In this document: one piece after another, positions 55,692 through 63,948 of the stretch
Numbering within the stretch: the first letter of the stretch is position 1
Layout: each line of letters opens with the position of its first letter
Assembly (NCBI RefSeq): GCF_024343675.1
Contig: NZ_RJUD01000007.1
Span: 1 to 64,000, forward strand
Origin: Lacihabitans sp. CS3-21
Lineage (GTDB): Bacteria > Bacteroidota > Bacteroidia > Cytophagales > Spirosomataceae
Length of the DNA: 64,000 nucleotides
Reading direction: 5' to 3'
Notes under the pieces: model-generated
Database searches by the model: none
What the model saw: only the letters and a program-made list of their open reading frames with translations
What the model was told of the DNA's origin: nothing
Position numbers and translations under genes: made by a program

Positions 55692-56933
55692 ATGCAATTC
55701 TCAAAAGAAATAAAAAACATCACGCTTTATTTGTTAATATTTGGAATAGGGTGTTTATTAATTCCAAACGTCTATGTTTGGGGAAATAGTGACCGTGACT
55801 GCTGGATAACTTGGTCTAATTACATTGGCCATCATGGCCTTCAAAATATTTACAAATTGGGGGCTGACTATCCTCCTCTGTGGCACTATTTTCTATGGCT
55901 ATTTAGTAAATTTAACACCTCAGAGCGTATTTTTTTGAATGTGGTTTACCTTAAATACTTCGTATTTTTCTTCGAGGTTTTGGGTATTTTTACAGCATAT
56001 AAAATACTGCTTTTCCATAAAGTAAAATATGCAAATACCCTTCCACTCCTGATACTCATAAACATTGCATTTTGGTATAATAATTTCTTGTTTGGCCAAA
56101 TAGACGGTGTTCATTCTGTTTTCGCATTTATTTCAATAACATTCGCTCTCCTAAATAAACCAATTTTTAGTTTTATTTTTTTGGTGCTTTGCATAAACTT
56201 TAAATTTCAGGGAATTATTTTTTTGCCAATTATTTTATTGGTAAATTATAATAATGTTCGGGGTTATTCTTTTCTAAAAATACTTTCATTGATAATACCA
56301 TCATTACTTTTACAAGTACTCATATTTATGCCATTCATTTTGTCAGGCAACGTAAAACTCGCTATCAATTCTTTTACAGAAAGCCTTGGTAGATTTCCTG
56401 TTGTAAACATGGGTGCTTACAATATTTGGTGGTTGCTACTCGATAACCCACAGGCCATAAATGATAATAATGGAATATTTGGTTTTAGCTATAATACGTA
56501 TGGGATGCTGGCGTTCTTTGCCCTCTCTGGTCTTGTACTCCTCCCGTTTGGATTAAAGAGCCTAAATATTTTTACAAAAAATCTAAATATTGAATTCAGT
56601 TTCGTAAATATATTCCAGGCTACTGTATTAATTATCCTTATTTTCTTCTACTTTAATACACAAATGGCCTCTCGATACTCGCACCCCGTTATTTTGTTCG
56701 CTGGCACATTAGCCATTCTTAGAAAAGACTATCTAAGATTTTTTTTATTAAGTTTGGCAGTATTTCTTAACATGGAGGGGGCTTCCAAAATACTTAAAGG
56801 AAACATAGCCGATTTTGAAATATTTTTATTTCAACCTTGGTTTGTTTCTTTAATTTTCTTAATCGTTATTGGTCTTTACTTTTGGGATTATCTTAAAATC
56901 ATCAATCAAAGTTACACAAGAAGCCATACTTAG
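55692..56933 (+). CDS. Polytopic membrane glycosyltransferase, GT-C type (GT87-like)
   Basis: Protein of 413 residues with about 10 membrane segments. The first external loop holds NSDRDCWITW, an acidic motif, followed by YPPLWHYFLW; acidic first loops and YPP motifs are seen in GT-C enzymes that take sugars from polyprenyl phosphates on the outer face of the membrane. Charged loops (GQIDGVHS) fit the same picture. Neighbours support this: 280 bases downstream begins an operon with a polyprenyl-phosphate type GT2. The acceptor is unknown. The family call is moderate, the membrane topology firm. Confidence 0.7.
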   Translation: MQFSKEIKNITLYLLIFGIGCLLIPNVYVWGNSDRDCWITWSNYIGHHGLQNIYKLGADYPPLWHYFLWLFSKFNTSERIFLNVVYLKYFVFFFEVLGIFTAYKILLFHKVKYANTLPLLILINIAFWYNNFLFGQIDGVHSVFAFISITFALLNKPIFSFIFLVLCINFKFQGIIFLPIILLVNYNNVRGYSFLKILSLIIPSLLLQVLIFMPFILSGNVKLAINSFTESLGRFPVVNMGAYNIWWLLLDNPQAINDNNGIFGFSYNTYGMLAFFALSGLVLLPFGLKSLNIFTKNLNIEFSFVNIFQATVLIILIFFYFNTQMASRYSHPVILFAGTLAILRKDYLRFFLLSLAVFLNMEGASKILKGNIADFEIFLFQPWFVSLIFLIVIGLYFWDYLKIINQSYTRSHT

Positions 56934-57034
56934 GATATAACTAGAAACGTAGGATAACAAACCAAATTAATTGTTTGGCATTAGTTTTAATTAAACTTCA
57001 ATTAAGGTATTCTGCATCCAGATTTATCTTTAAA

Positions 57035-57065
57035 TTGAATAAATAACTAACAAACGATATATTTG
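57035..57065 (+). promoter_or_regulatory. Promoter of the deoxysugar operon
   Basis: TTG (57035-57037), a 20-base spacer and TATATTTG (57058-57065) match the consensus well. Transcription would begin near 57072, leaving a leader of about 140 bases. The rest of the gap from 56934 shows no gene. Confidence 0.55.
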
Positions 57066-57212
57066 TTAATTTGCAACTCTAGTTATTACCTCGCTTTTTA
57101 CAGAGAAATACACTTATTATCAAGGATTTATTTTTACTTTTAAAAACATATTTTGTTGATAGCTAACAGAATTAAGATTTTTTTACCAAAAAATAATTGT
57201 TGAATTCTATTT

Positions 57213-58634
57213 ATGTCGAAAAATATGAAACAAACAGAAATTGACTTTTTTAAATCTGCACTTACAAAAGATTCTGAAACCATGCCTTCGGCGAAGGTCC
57301 TCAATTGGATAAATGAAAAAAACAATGAAACCAAATACAATATAAATCAAATCCCTCTCGACAAACTGAAACTTTGGAATTTTGACAATATTAGCGGTAA
57401 TATCATTCATGAAACAGGTAGTTTTTTTTCAATAGAAGGTATTGAGGTTACTACCAATTGGGGTAAAATTCAAAGCTGGCAGCAGCCGATTATTAATCAA
57501 CCTGAAATTGGTTTTCTTGGGATTCTGACAAAAAAAATAAATGGCATCCTTCATTTTTTACTTCAAGCCAAAATAGAACCTGGCAATATTAATATTGTCC
57601 AGCTCTCCCCTACATTGCAGGCTACTAAAAGCAATTATACCAAGGCCCATAAAGGCAATGCCCCTCTTTTCTTAGAATATTTTAATGGTTCTAAAAAAGT
57701 TGAAATATTGCTTGATCAACTGCAATCCGAACAAGGTGCCCGATTTTTAAAAAAAAGAAATAGAAACATAATAATCCAAATTGACGAAGACATAGATGTG
57801 CCAGATAATTTTGTTTGGTTGACTTTGGGGCAAATTAAAGGACTAATTCAACACAATAATATTGTAAACATGGATACCCGAACGGTAATCTCTGGAATTC
57901 CTTATGGTACCAAGGATGCAGGTACTGTTAAGTTTTTTTCCAACCTAAGTAACAATATTGTTAACGAATCACTTTTAAATTCAATATTGATAGGAGACCT
58001 TAGTTATAAAAATATAGATGATATCATATCATGGATAACCCGACTAAAAATCAATTATTTTATAGAAATTAAAAAGATCCCACTTAAAGCCTTGGATAAT
58101 TGGGCTTATAATGGCATGTCCATCATGCATAAAGACAAAAAATATTTCTCAGTTATAGGGGTAAATGTGGAAATCGGAAACCGTGAAGTAATTAGTTGGG
58201 ATCAACCAATGATTAAACCTGCACAGGAAGGAATAATAGCTTTTTTGGTCAAGGAAATTAACGGAGTTTATCATTTTTTGGTGCAAGCAAAACTTGAGGC
58301 AGGAAACTATGATATTTTAGAACTAGCCCCTACAGTACAGTGTCTTACCGGAAATTACAGAACAGGAGAAAACGAATATTCTGTACCATTTATTAATGAT
58401 GTTTTAGGAGCTACCCCTGATAGAATTTGGATTTCAACCTACCAAAGCGAGGAAGGCGGCAGGTTTTTTAAAGAGCAGAATCTTAACAGGATAGTGGAAG
58501 TAAAAGACGAATTCCCAATAGATATTCCTGAAAATTACTGTTGGATGACACTCAATCAATTATTAACTTTCATAAAATTCAATAATTATGTTAACATTGC
58601 AGCTAGAAGTCTTATTTCGGCCATATCATTTTAA
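57213..58634 (+). CDS. NDP-hexose 2,3-dehydratase family protein
   Basis: Protein of 473 residues made of two tandem copies of the family domain: about 25-235 and 258-473. Matching blocks are ISGNIIHETGSFFSIEGIEV with SWQQP..FLLQAKIEPGN in the first and SVIGVNVEIGN with SWDQP..FLVQAKLEAGN in the second. Family members (as in antibiotic sugar pathways) remove water from an NDP-4-keto-6-deoxyhexose across C2-C3 and so begin 2-deoxygenation. The product is a 3,4-diketo sugar that needs a ketoreductase, which is what the next gene, 2 bases away, is likely to encode. Confidence 0.88.
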   Translation: MSKNMKQTEIDFFKSALTKDSETMPSAKVLNWINEKNNETKYNINQIPLDKLKLWNFDNISGNIIHETGSFFSIEGIEVTTNWGKIQSWQQPIINQPEIGFLGILTKKINGILHFLLQAKIEPGNINIVQLSPTLQATKSNYTKAHKGNAPLFLEYFNGSKKVEILLDQLQSEQGARFLKKRNRNIIIQIDEDIDVPDNFVWLTLGQIKGLIQHNNIVNMDTRTVISGIPYGTKDAGTVKFFSNLSNNIVNESLLNSILIGDLSYKNIDDIISWITRLKINYFIEIKKIPLKALDNWAYNGMSIMHKDKKYFSVIGVNVEIGNREVISWDQPMIKPAQEGIIAFLVKEINGVYHFLVQAKLEAGNYDILELAPTVQCLTGNYRTGENEYSVPFINDVLGATPDRIWISTYQSEEGGRFFKEQNLNRIVEVKDEFPIDIPENYCWMTLNQLLTFIKFNNYVNIAARSLISAISF

Positions 58635-58636
58635 TA

Positions 58637-59614
58637 ATGACAAATAAAGTAAAAATTGGCGTACTGGGTTGTGCCAATATTGCGAAGCGTTCGGTTATTC
58701 CTGCAATACTAGAATTACCTCACTTGTTTGAACTGATTTATGTTGCAAGCCGCGATATTGAAAAATCCAAGTCTTTCGCGGAAGAGTTCGGTTGTAAATA
58801 TTTGGGTAGTTATGAAGAGCTTATTTCTTCTCCAGATATCCAAGCATTATACGTGCCCCTGCCCACCGGTATTCATTATGAATGGATTATAAAGGCACTC
58901 GATGCAGGAAAACATGTGTATGCCGAAAAATCATTTGCTTCAAATTATAATGAAGCATGTGAAATGGTAGAATTGGCGAAAACCAAGAATTTAGCCATTA
59001 TGGAGGGCTTCATGTTTCAATATCACAGGCAGCATCAGAAGGTTTTCGAACTCCTTCGAAATAATAAGATTGGAGAAATAAGGCATTTTTCGGCCACTTT
59101 CTGTTTCCCTCCCTTGGAAAAAGGCAATTTCAGATATGATGAAGTTATTGGTGGTGGAGCCTTACTCGACGCCGCTGGCTATACTGTGAGAGCCTGCCAT
59201 TTTATAATGGGCAACAACTTTGAGCTTAAGGCATCGTCATTGTATATTGATAAAAGTCTCGGAACTAATATTTATGGAAGTGCTTATCTGGTCAATCCTG
59301 AAACCAAAATTGGGGCCACGTTGGCATTTGGATTTGATAATTTCTATCAAAGTCGTTATGAAATAATTGGCCAAAAGGGTAAAATTACAGCTGAGCGAGC
59401 CTTTACTCCAAGGAAAGATTTTAGCCCAAAATTGATCCTGGAAAATGAGGGAACCATCGAAGAAATCTTTATCGAACCTGATAATCATTTTGTAAATGCA
59501 TTTAAGGAGTTTTATGCTGAGATATTTTCGGATATAAAAAAAGAACACCACTATCATGACATTCTACTACAGAGTAAGACTTTGGAACAAATTAAAACAA
59601 AGGAAAATCAATGA
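58637..59614 (+). CDS. Gfo/Idh/MocA family oxidoreductase, probable NDP-sugar 3-ketoreductase
   Basis: Protein of 325 residues. The N-terminal Rossmann fold has GVLGCANIAKRSVIPA and the EK motif YAEKSFAS of the family; the C-terminal half is the alpha/beta substrate domain with GGGALLDAAGYTVRA. Next to a 2,3-dehydratase, homologues reduce the C3 ketone of the 2-deoxy sugar with NAD(P)H. It overlaps the next gene by four bases. The oxidoreductase family is firm, the substrate inferred from context. Confidence 0.85.
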   Translation: MTNKVKIGVLGCANIAKRSVIPAILELPHLFELIYVASRDIEKSKSFAEEFGCKYLGSYEELISSPDIQALYVPLPTGIHYEWIIKALDAGKHVYAEKSFASNYNEACEMVELAKTKNLAIMEGFMFQYHRQHQKVFELLRNNKIGEIRHFSATFCFPPLEKGNFRYDEVIGGGALLDAAGYTVRACHFIMGNNFELKASSLYIDKSLGTNIYGSAYLVNPETKIGATLAFGFDNFYQSRYEIIGQKGKITAERAFTPRKDFSPKLILENEGTIEEIFIEPDNHFVNAFKEFYAEIFSDIKKEHHYHDILLQSKTLEQIKTKENQ

Positions 59615-60549
59615 AACTATCGATTGTAAGTCCTGTGTATGGTGCATCTGCTTTGTTAGAAGAACTTGTGACCCGCATTCATAAAGCCTTAGTTGAAATT
59701 ACGGACGATTATGAAATCATTCTTGTCAATGATAACAGTCCCGACAATAGTTTGCAGATAATAAGAGAATTGGTAAAAAACGATAATAAATTAATAGGTA
59801 TAAATCTGAGCAGGAACTTTGGACAACAAAATGCTATTAATGCCGGATTTGAGTATGCTACGGGAGATTTTGTAGTTACACTTGATTGTGACCTACAAGA
59901 TGAGCCAGAACGCATAATAGATTTGTATAAAGTAGCCACCGAGAATGGCAAAGATATTGTTTTTGCCAGTAGAGTAGACCGCCAAGATGACTTTCTTAAA
60001 AAACTGAGTTCTAAAGCATTTAATTATCTCATGAGTTATCTTACAGAGACCCGACAAGACAGCTCTGTTGCCAATTTTATTTTATATCGCAAATGTGCTG
60101 TTGATGCTATGTTAAAGCTCGGTGATTATCACAAATACTATCCTATGATGAATAGGTGGATTGGATTTGACACGGCTACTGTCCCAATAACTCATGCACA
60201 AAGAAAAGATGATATTAAGTCATCATATTCTTTAAAAAAACGATTAAGACTAGCATTATCTACAATTATTGCATTTTCTGATAAACCACTTAGATTGCTT
60301 CTAAAGTTTGGTTTTTTACTTGTCGTCTTAACCTTTATGGTGGCATTATATTTAGTATTTCATTATTATGCCTACGACAAGAAGGTCAGTGGCTGGCTAT
60401 CCGTTTTTTTGTCTATTTGGTTTTTATTTGGAATCGTTATTATTGTTCTTGGGGTTTTAGGCCTGTATTTAGGTAAGATTTTTGAAAACACAAAAAACCG
60501 CCCAAATTATATAGTTAAAGAAGTATTAAAATTAAAGAATGACAGCTAA
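59611..60549 (+). CDS. Family 2 glycosyltransferase with two C-terminal membrane segments
   Basis: Protein of 312 residues. The GT-A domain has VSPVYGASALLEELV, VNDNSPDNS and the metal-binding DCDLQDEP; GRSEERF-like acceptor-region residues are absent. Two membrane helices follow (about 230-255 and 268-292). This is the architecture of ArnC/DPM1-like enzymes that put a sugar on undecaprenyl phosphate at the cytoplasmic face. It overlaps both neighbours, so it belongs to the deoxysugar operon and probably uses its product. Confidence 0.87.
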   Translation: MKLSIVSPVYGASALLEELVTRIHKALVEITDDYEIILVNDNSPDNSLQIIRELVKNDNKLIGINLSRNFGQQNAINAGFEYATGDFVVTLDCDLQDEPERIIDLYKVATENGKDIVFASRVDRQDDFLKKLSSKAFNYLMSYLTETRQDSSVANFILYRKCAVDAMLKLGDYHKYYPMMNRWIGFDTATVPITHAQRKDDIKSSYSLKKRLRLALSTIIAFSDKPLRLLLKFGFLLVVLTFMVALYLVFHYYAYDKKVSGWLSVFLSIWFLFGIVIIVLGVLGLYLGKIFENTKNRPNYIVKEVLKLKNDS

Positions 60550-61456
60550 GAAAAATTCTTCGAAAAAAGTTATGGTATTCGGTGCTAACGGATATTTGGG
60601 ACGCCACTTAGTTTACTATTTGTTAAAGCAAGGGTTTGAGGTTTTTCCTATCGGAAATAGTAAAGTTTCAATTGACAATCTTGCCAACTATCAATCCATT
60701 GATGTAAAAGATAAAGCGGCACTTTCAACTTTGGATTGGGAGCAAGATTTTGTTTTTGTTTTTTCAGGGAAAACCGGTACGATGGCCAGTGTAGATAATT
60801 ATGAAGATTTTATTGGCGTCAATGAAACGGGTTTATTAAATATCTTAAATTGTATTAAAAATCTTAAAAATAAACCAAGAGTAATTTTTCCGTCTACCCG
60901 ATTGGTTTATAAAGGTTCTGAAAAACCACTAAAGGAATCTGATGAAAAAGAAGCAAAAACCATTTATGCGGTAAATAAAATTGCTTGTGAATCTATTCTT
61001 GAAATATACAAAAATCTTTATGACATTAAGTACAGTGTTTTTAGGGTTTGTGTGCCTTATGGTTCTAAAATAAAAGATGGTTATTCTTACGGTACTATTG
61101 GTTTTTTTCTTCGTGAAGCTAAACAGCAAAAGCCGATAAAACTATATGGCGATGGAAATCTACGACGCACTTTTAGCCATGTTGAAGATATCTGTGGTCA
61201 AATCATTCTTTCTCTAGAAAGTAATTCAGCGGAAAATCAGACTTACAATATCGCTGGTGAAACATTTTCATTACTGCAAGTGGCTACTTTAATTGCCCAA
61301 AAATATGGTTCAGATGTAAGTTTTGCCGAATGGCCTGAAAATGACTTAAAAATAGAGTCTGGACATACTGAATTCGATGATAGTAAAATTATGAATGAAT
61401 TTGGATTTATACTTAAAAATAAATTTCAAAACTGGCTTAGTAAATCTGGTAACTAA
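60539..61456 (+). CDS. NAD-dependent epimerase/dehydratase family protein (SDR)
   Basis: Extended short-chain dehydrogenase of 305 residues. The NAD(P) site is FGANGYLGRHLVYY (about 14-27), the catalytic Ser is in FPSTRLVY and the YxxxK pair in YAVNKIACES (about 140-149). FSHVEDICGQI and NIAGETFSL are typical of NDP-sugar enzymes. As the last gene after a 2,3-dehydratase and a 3-ketoreductase it is the natural candidate for the 4-ketoreductase or an epimerase that completes the deoxysugar. It overlaps the GT2 gene by 11 bases. Confidence 0.85.
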   Translation: MTAKKNSSKKVMVFGANGYLGRHLVYYLLKQGFEVFPIGNSKVSIDNLANYQSIDVKDKAALSTLDWEQDFVFVFSGKTGTMASVDNYEDFIGVNETGLLNILNCIKNLKNKPRVIFPSTRLVYKGSEKPLKESDEKEAKTIYAVNKIACESILEIYKNLYDIKYSVFRVCVPYGSKIKDGYSYGTIGFFLREAKQQKPIKLYGDGNLRRTFSHVEDICGQIILSLESNSAENQTYNIAGETFSLLQVATLIAQKYGSDVSFAEWPENDLKIESGHTEFDDSKIMNEFGFILKNKFQNWLSKSGN

Positions 61457-61521
61457 TTTTAACAAAGACAATTTCCCTTTGTCTCGTATTTGATATCCTC
61501 CTTTTTCCATTTTTTTTATTT

Positions 61522-61736
61522 CCGAATTCTAATTCGGCGGCTAAAAGCCGTATTTCACACGTAGGAAGGCAATAGCCTTTGCACAGCTGGATTAGTAATT
61601 GTTTTGCCTTATTCTTTAAAAATTCGATTCTTTTTATTACGTCTTGGAGTTCTCAATTCTGCGGCTAGAAAATCGTTGTTGCAATTGCTCTACACTTATA
61701 TGAATGAAATATCCTTCGAACAGCTGAGTTTAGAAA
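61522..61736. repeat. REP-like palindrome cluster with a degenerate direct repeat
   Basis: Three hairpins in a row: CCGAATT-CT-AATTCGG (61522-61537), CGGCT-AAA-AGCCG (61538-61550) and AAGGC-AATA-GCCTT (61566-61579). Blocks TTCTnAATTCnGCGGCTA and ATAnCCTTnGnACAGCTG from this part recur in altered form at 61650-61735. It looks like decayed copies of a repetitive element. No ORF in 61457-61755 is convincing. Confidence 0.4.
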
Positions 61737-61755
61737 AATACCTCATGAAATTAAA

Positions 61756-62286
61756 TTATAATTTCATTATCTTAATGTTTTCGTATACCTCATAAAATAC
61801 GTCGTAATTAATGCTTTTACGCTTTTTAGGATTAGTATATGTCAAAGGAATCTCCCAAAAATCTTTAGTTATTAAATTTGACATGTTGTAGAATAAAAAT
61901 TTTATCGTTCCAAGTATTATTTCCCCATCTTTATTTAACAGTACCGGGCAAAACTTTTCACCATCTACTATAAGTCCATGATAAACCTTCATTTTGTATT
62001 GAGCATGCTTTGCCAAATCATATGAGATTAAATAGTGAAGAAGATCGGTTTCCATTTTTTTTGTTAACTCTCTCTGCCTATTAGGTTCATTCAATAATAA
62101 ACTTTTGGTGCACAATTCCTCCTGAATAATATGAATATAGTCGGTGAAATCTTTTTTTTGATCGAAACTAATATTAAGTGCAGATTCTATATTTCTTAAA
62201 TATTCTTGTTTATCAAAAAAGGTCTTCCCGTATGAATTGATATTAGCCAAATAATCTACCTCATTTTTTAGAATCCATTTTTCCAT
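61756..62286 (-). CDS. Hypothetical protein
   Basis: Protein of 176 residues from the ATG at 62286 (MEKWILKNEVDYLANINSYG); a TTG three codons earlier is possible. It is mostly helical in its first 110 residues, with a QKKDFTDYIHIIQEEL segment, then a mixed part containing GLIVDGEKFCPVLLNKDGEI. No signal peptide, membrane segment or known domain was recognised. It is alone on its strand, between two palindrome-rich repeats, and not related in any visible way to the deoxysugar operon. Confidence 0.6.
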   Translation of the reverse strand: MEKWILKNEVDYLANINSYGKTFFDKQEYLRNIESALNISFDQKKDFTDYIHIIQEELCTKSLLLNEPNRQRELTKKMETDLLHYLISYDLAKHAQYKMKVYHGLIVDGEKFCPVLLNKDGEIILGTIKFLFYNMSNLITKDFWEIPLTYTNPKKRKSINYDVFYEVYENIKIMKL

Positions 62287-62454
62287 TTTCTTCAATATTA
62301 GTTATTTAATTTGCCATTGCCTATATGAAACATTACCCCTTGGTAGTACACCAACCTTTCAGAATTTAAGAGCTGACCTAAGACTATTACAATTTTGACA
62401 AACTGCATCAGAAACCCTAAATTCGTAAGGTTCACTTGCAAATACATGATTTCA

Positions 62455-62512
62455 GCTCTTCGGGATGTCCCGAAGGGCAATCACGAATTGAGATAAGAAG
62501 GATTTCCAATCC
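62455..62512. repeat. REP-like double palindrome
   Basis: GCTCTTCGGGA-TG-TCCCGAAGGGC (62455-62478; one G-T pair) is followed 21 bases later by GGATT-TCC-AATCC (62500-62512). Such pairs of short GC-richer hairpins resemble REP sequences mobilised by RAYT transposases; no such transposase is in the window. The remainder of 62287-62582 has no gene. Confidence 0.45.
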
Positions 62513-62582
62513 GATATTAAATTTCTAACATTCAACTTAGCAATTCACAGGTAAAAAAAATCAGCTAAAGGTATCATTTCAC

Positions 62583-62611
62583 AAAAAAAAGACACCCCTA
62601 AGGATGTCTTT
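62583..62611 (-). terminator. secG terminator
   Basis: AAAGACA (62588-62594) and TGTCTTT (62605-62611) form a 7-base stem; on the leftward strand a run of eight T follows. It lies 22 bases after the secG stop. Confidence 0.75.
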
Positions 62612-62632
62612 CAAATATAATGCTGAAATATA

Positions 62633-62998
62633 TTACTTTGCTGGTGTTGGCGTAGTGGCTGGTGCTGTTACTGGAGCCGTTGCAGGGGCTGTAAGCGGTG
62701 CAGTTGGCAATGCCGGAGCAGTGGTTGCTTTTTCTACGTTTACGTCGCTGTCAGTGGTTGCTGACGAACCCAATGTTTTTGTCAAAATAACTGTACTCAA
62801 AGCGGCTACTAACAAGAAAGCAAAAAAGCCCCAAGTCAATTTCTCCAATATGTCGCCTGTTTTTTGTACACCAAACATCTGTGTTGAGCTTCCTCCAAAT
62901 TCTGAAGATATACCGCCACCTTTGGGGTTTTGAACCAATATCACGATGATAAGTAATAAAGCCACCAATATCATCAAAACTAGAATAGTTGTTATCAT
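62633..62998 (-). CDS. secG: Protein translocase subunit SecG
   Basis: Accessory subunit of the Sec channel, 121 residues. Two membrane helices (about 4-21 and 56-75) flank the conserved loop VQNPKGGGISSEFGGSS. After residue 80 it has a tail rich in Pro, Ala and Thr (APLTAPATAPVTAPATTP), likely periplasmic or surface-exposed and seen in some Bacteroidota. It is the last of the leftward genes before its terminator. Confidence 0.95.
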   Translation of the reverse strand: MITTILVLMILVALLLIIVILVQNPKGGGISSEFGGSSTQMFGVQKTGDILEKLTWGFFAFLLVAALSTVILTKTLGSSATTDSDVNVEKATTAPALPTAPLTAPATAPVTAPATTPTPAK

Positions 62999-63094
62999 TT
63001 TATATAATTTTCTTATTGTTTTCTAAAAGAACCGCAAAGTTAGTATTTTTTCGATAGAAACCACAACTTTTACGGAATTCTTGAAATGATTTTG

Positions 63095-63442
63095 TTAAAT
63101 AAATTTGGGAATTTGTTTGGTTAAATATTTTTCAAGAATACTTTTTTGGTCTATGGGTTTGGAGTTAAAATCCTTTCTAAATTTGGAATCAGAGGTTTTT
63201 TCGCTTTTATTTTCTACATGAAAATAGCTTTTCAGGTCTAACTTTGATTGCAAAAGAATCTCCTCACCTCTTCTCCAAAAATCATGATTGAAAATATCAG
63301 GCTGATAATTGAGCAATAAAATATAGGGCAATTTAAAATTCGGATAAGCTTTGCAAATATTCAATAAGGCATCGATATCCTTTTGATCTCGAAAATCTTT
63401 TTTCTGAATCAAGTTATTGAAATGCAAGGCTTCCTTTACCAT
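63095..63442 (-). CDS. Conserved hypothetical protein next to lptE
   Basis: Protein of 115 residues without signal peptide or membrane segment. The first 70 residues are helical (DQKDIDALLNICKAYPNFKL, YILLLNYQPDIFNHDF), perhaps one or two TPR-like helix pairs; the last 40 are polar and lysine-rich. Its start overlaps the end of the lptE gene by 7 bases, so translation is coupled. Its role is unknown; the position suggests a link to envelope biogenesis. Confidence 0.65.
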   Translation of the reverse strand: MVKEALHFNNLIQKKDFRDQKDIDALLNICKAYPNFKLPYILLLNYQPDIFNHDFWRRGEEILLQSKLDLKSYFHVENKSEKTSDSKFRKDFNSKPIDQKSILEKYLTKQIPKFI

Positions 63443-63948
63443 GATGCCGCCGTGGAATTAAAGATATTGAGTACCAACTGATCCAATATTTTGGGCACCA
63501 AAATGGGTTCGGCCTGCGTAAGTGACTGCTCCTGAGGAAAATCTTGATAAAAAGTAAACTCTTTTTCAAAGTCTTCTTGTTCATTGGTTTTGTTTACAAA
63601 CTTCACTTCCACCGTTATCGTCAGGCGGTTCATGGCTGCTCGGTCGCCCGCAGTGGCCGATACAGGCGAAAGTTCATAAGCAATGATAGAACCCTCCAAG
63701 TGTATATCTCCATCGGTATTTTTAAACTTCAAACTCGTATTTCTTTGATAGTATTCTTTGAGTTTTTCGTTGAAAGTCAAACTCATATTTTGTGGTCCAC
63801 CAGCGGCAGCCATCGAAAAATTCTGAATGGAAAAGGTTTTCAAATCTGCAGACAAAGTAGTACCTGTGAACGAATATATTTTGCACCCGTTCATAACAAC
63901 AAGAATATATACCATCAAAAAAGCATTAAAAACACGTTTAATCTTCAT
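63436..63948 (-). CDS. lptE: LptE family outer-membrane lipoprotein
   Basis: Protein of 170 residues from the ATG at 63948 (an ATG at 63960 would add four). Lipoprotein signal: MKIKRVFNAFL, then VVMNGC with the lipid Cys at about 22. The mature part has SIQNFSMAAAGGPQNMSLTF and a TLTVEVKF-like strand (LTITVEVKFVN), the pattern of the Bacteroidota LptE-like family, which partners LptD in placing LPS in the outer membrane. Its start overlaps the end of the sigma-54 regulator gene. Confidence 0.8.
   Translation of the reverse strand: MKIKRVFNAFLMVYILVVMNGCKIYSFTGTTLSADLKTFSIQNFSMAAAGGPQNMSLTFNEKLKEYYQRNTSLKFKNTDGDIHLEGSIIAYELSPVSATAGDRAAMNRLTITVEVKFVNKTNEQEDFEKEFTFYQDFPQEQSLTQAEPILVPKILDQLVLNIFNSTAASW

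Noticed and set aside
61604-61795. Small rightward ORF of 63 residues
   Set aside because: It runs through the degenerate repeat and into the opposite gene; no start signal and no recognisable protein.
62604-62933. Rightward Val/Gly/Ala-rich ORF opposite secG
   Set aside because: Mirror of the repetitive secG tail; SecG motifs and terminator support the leftward gene.
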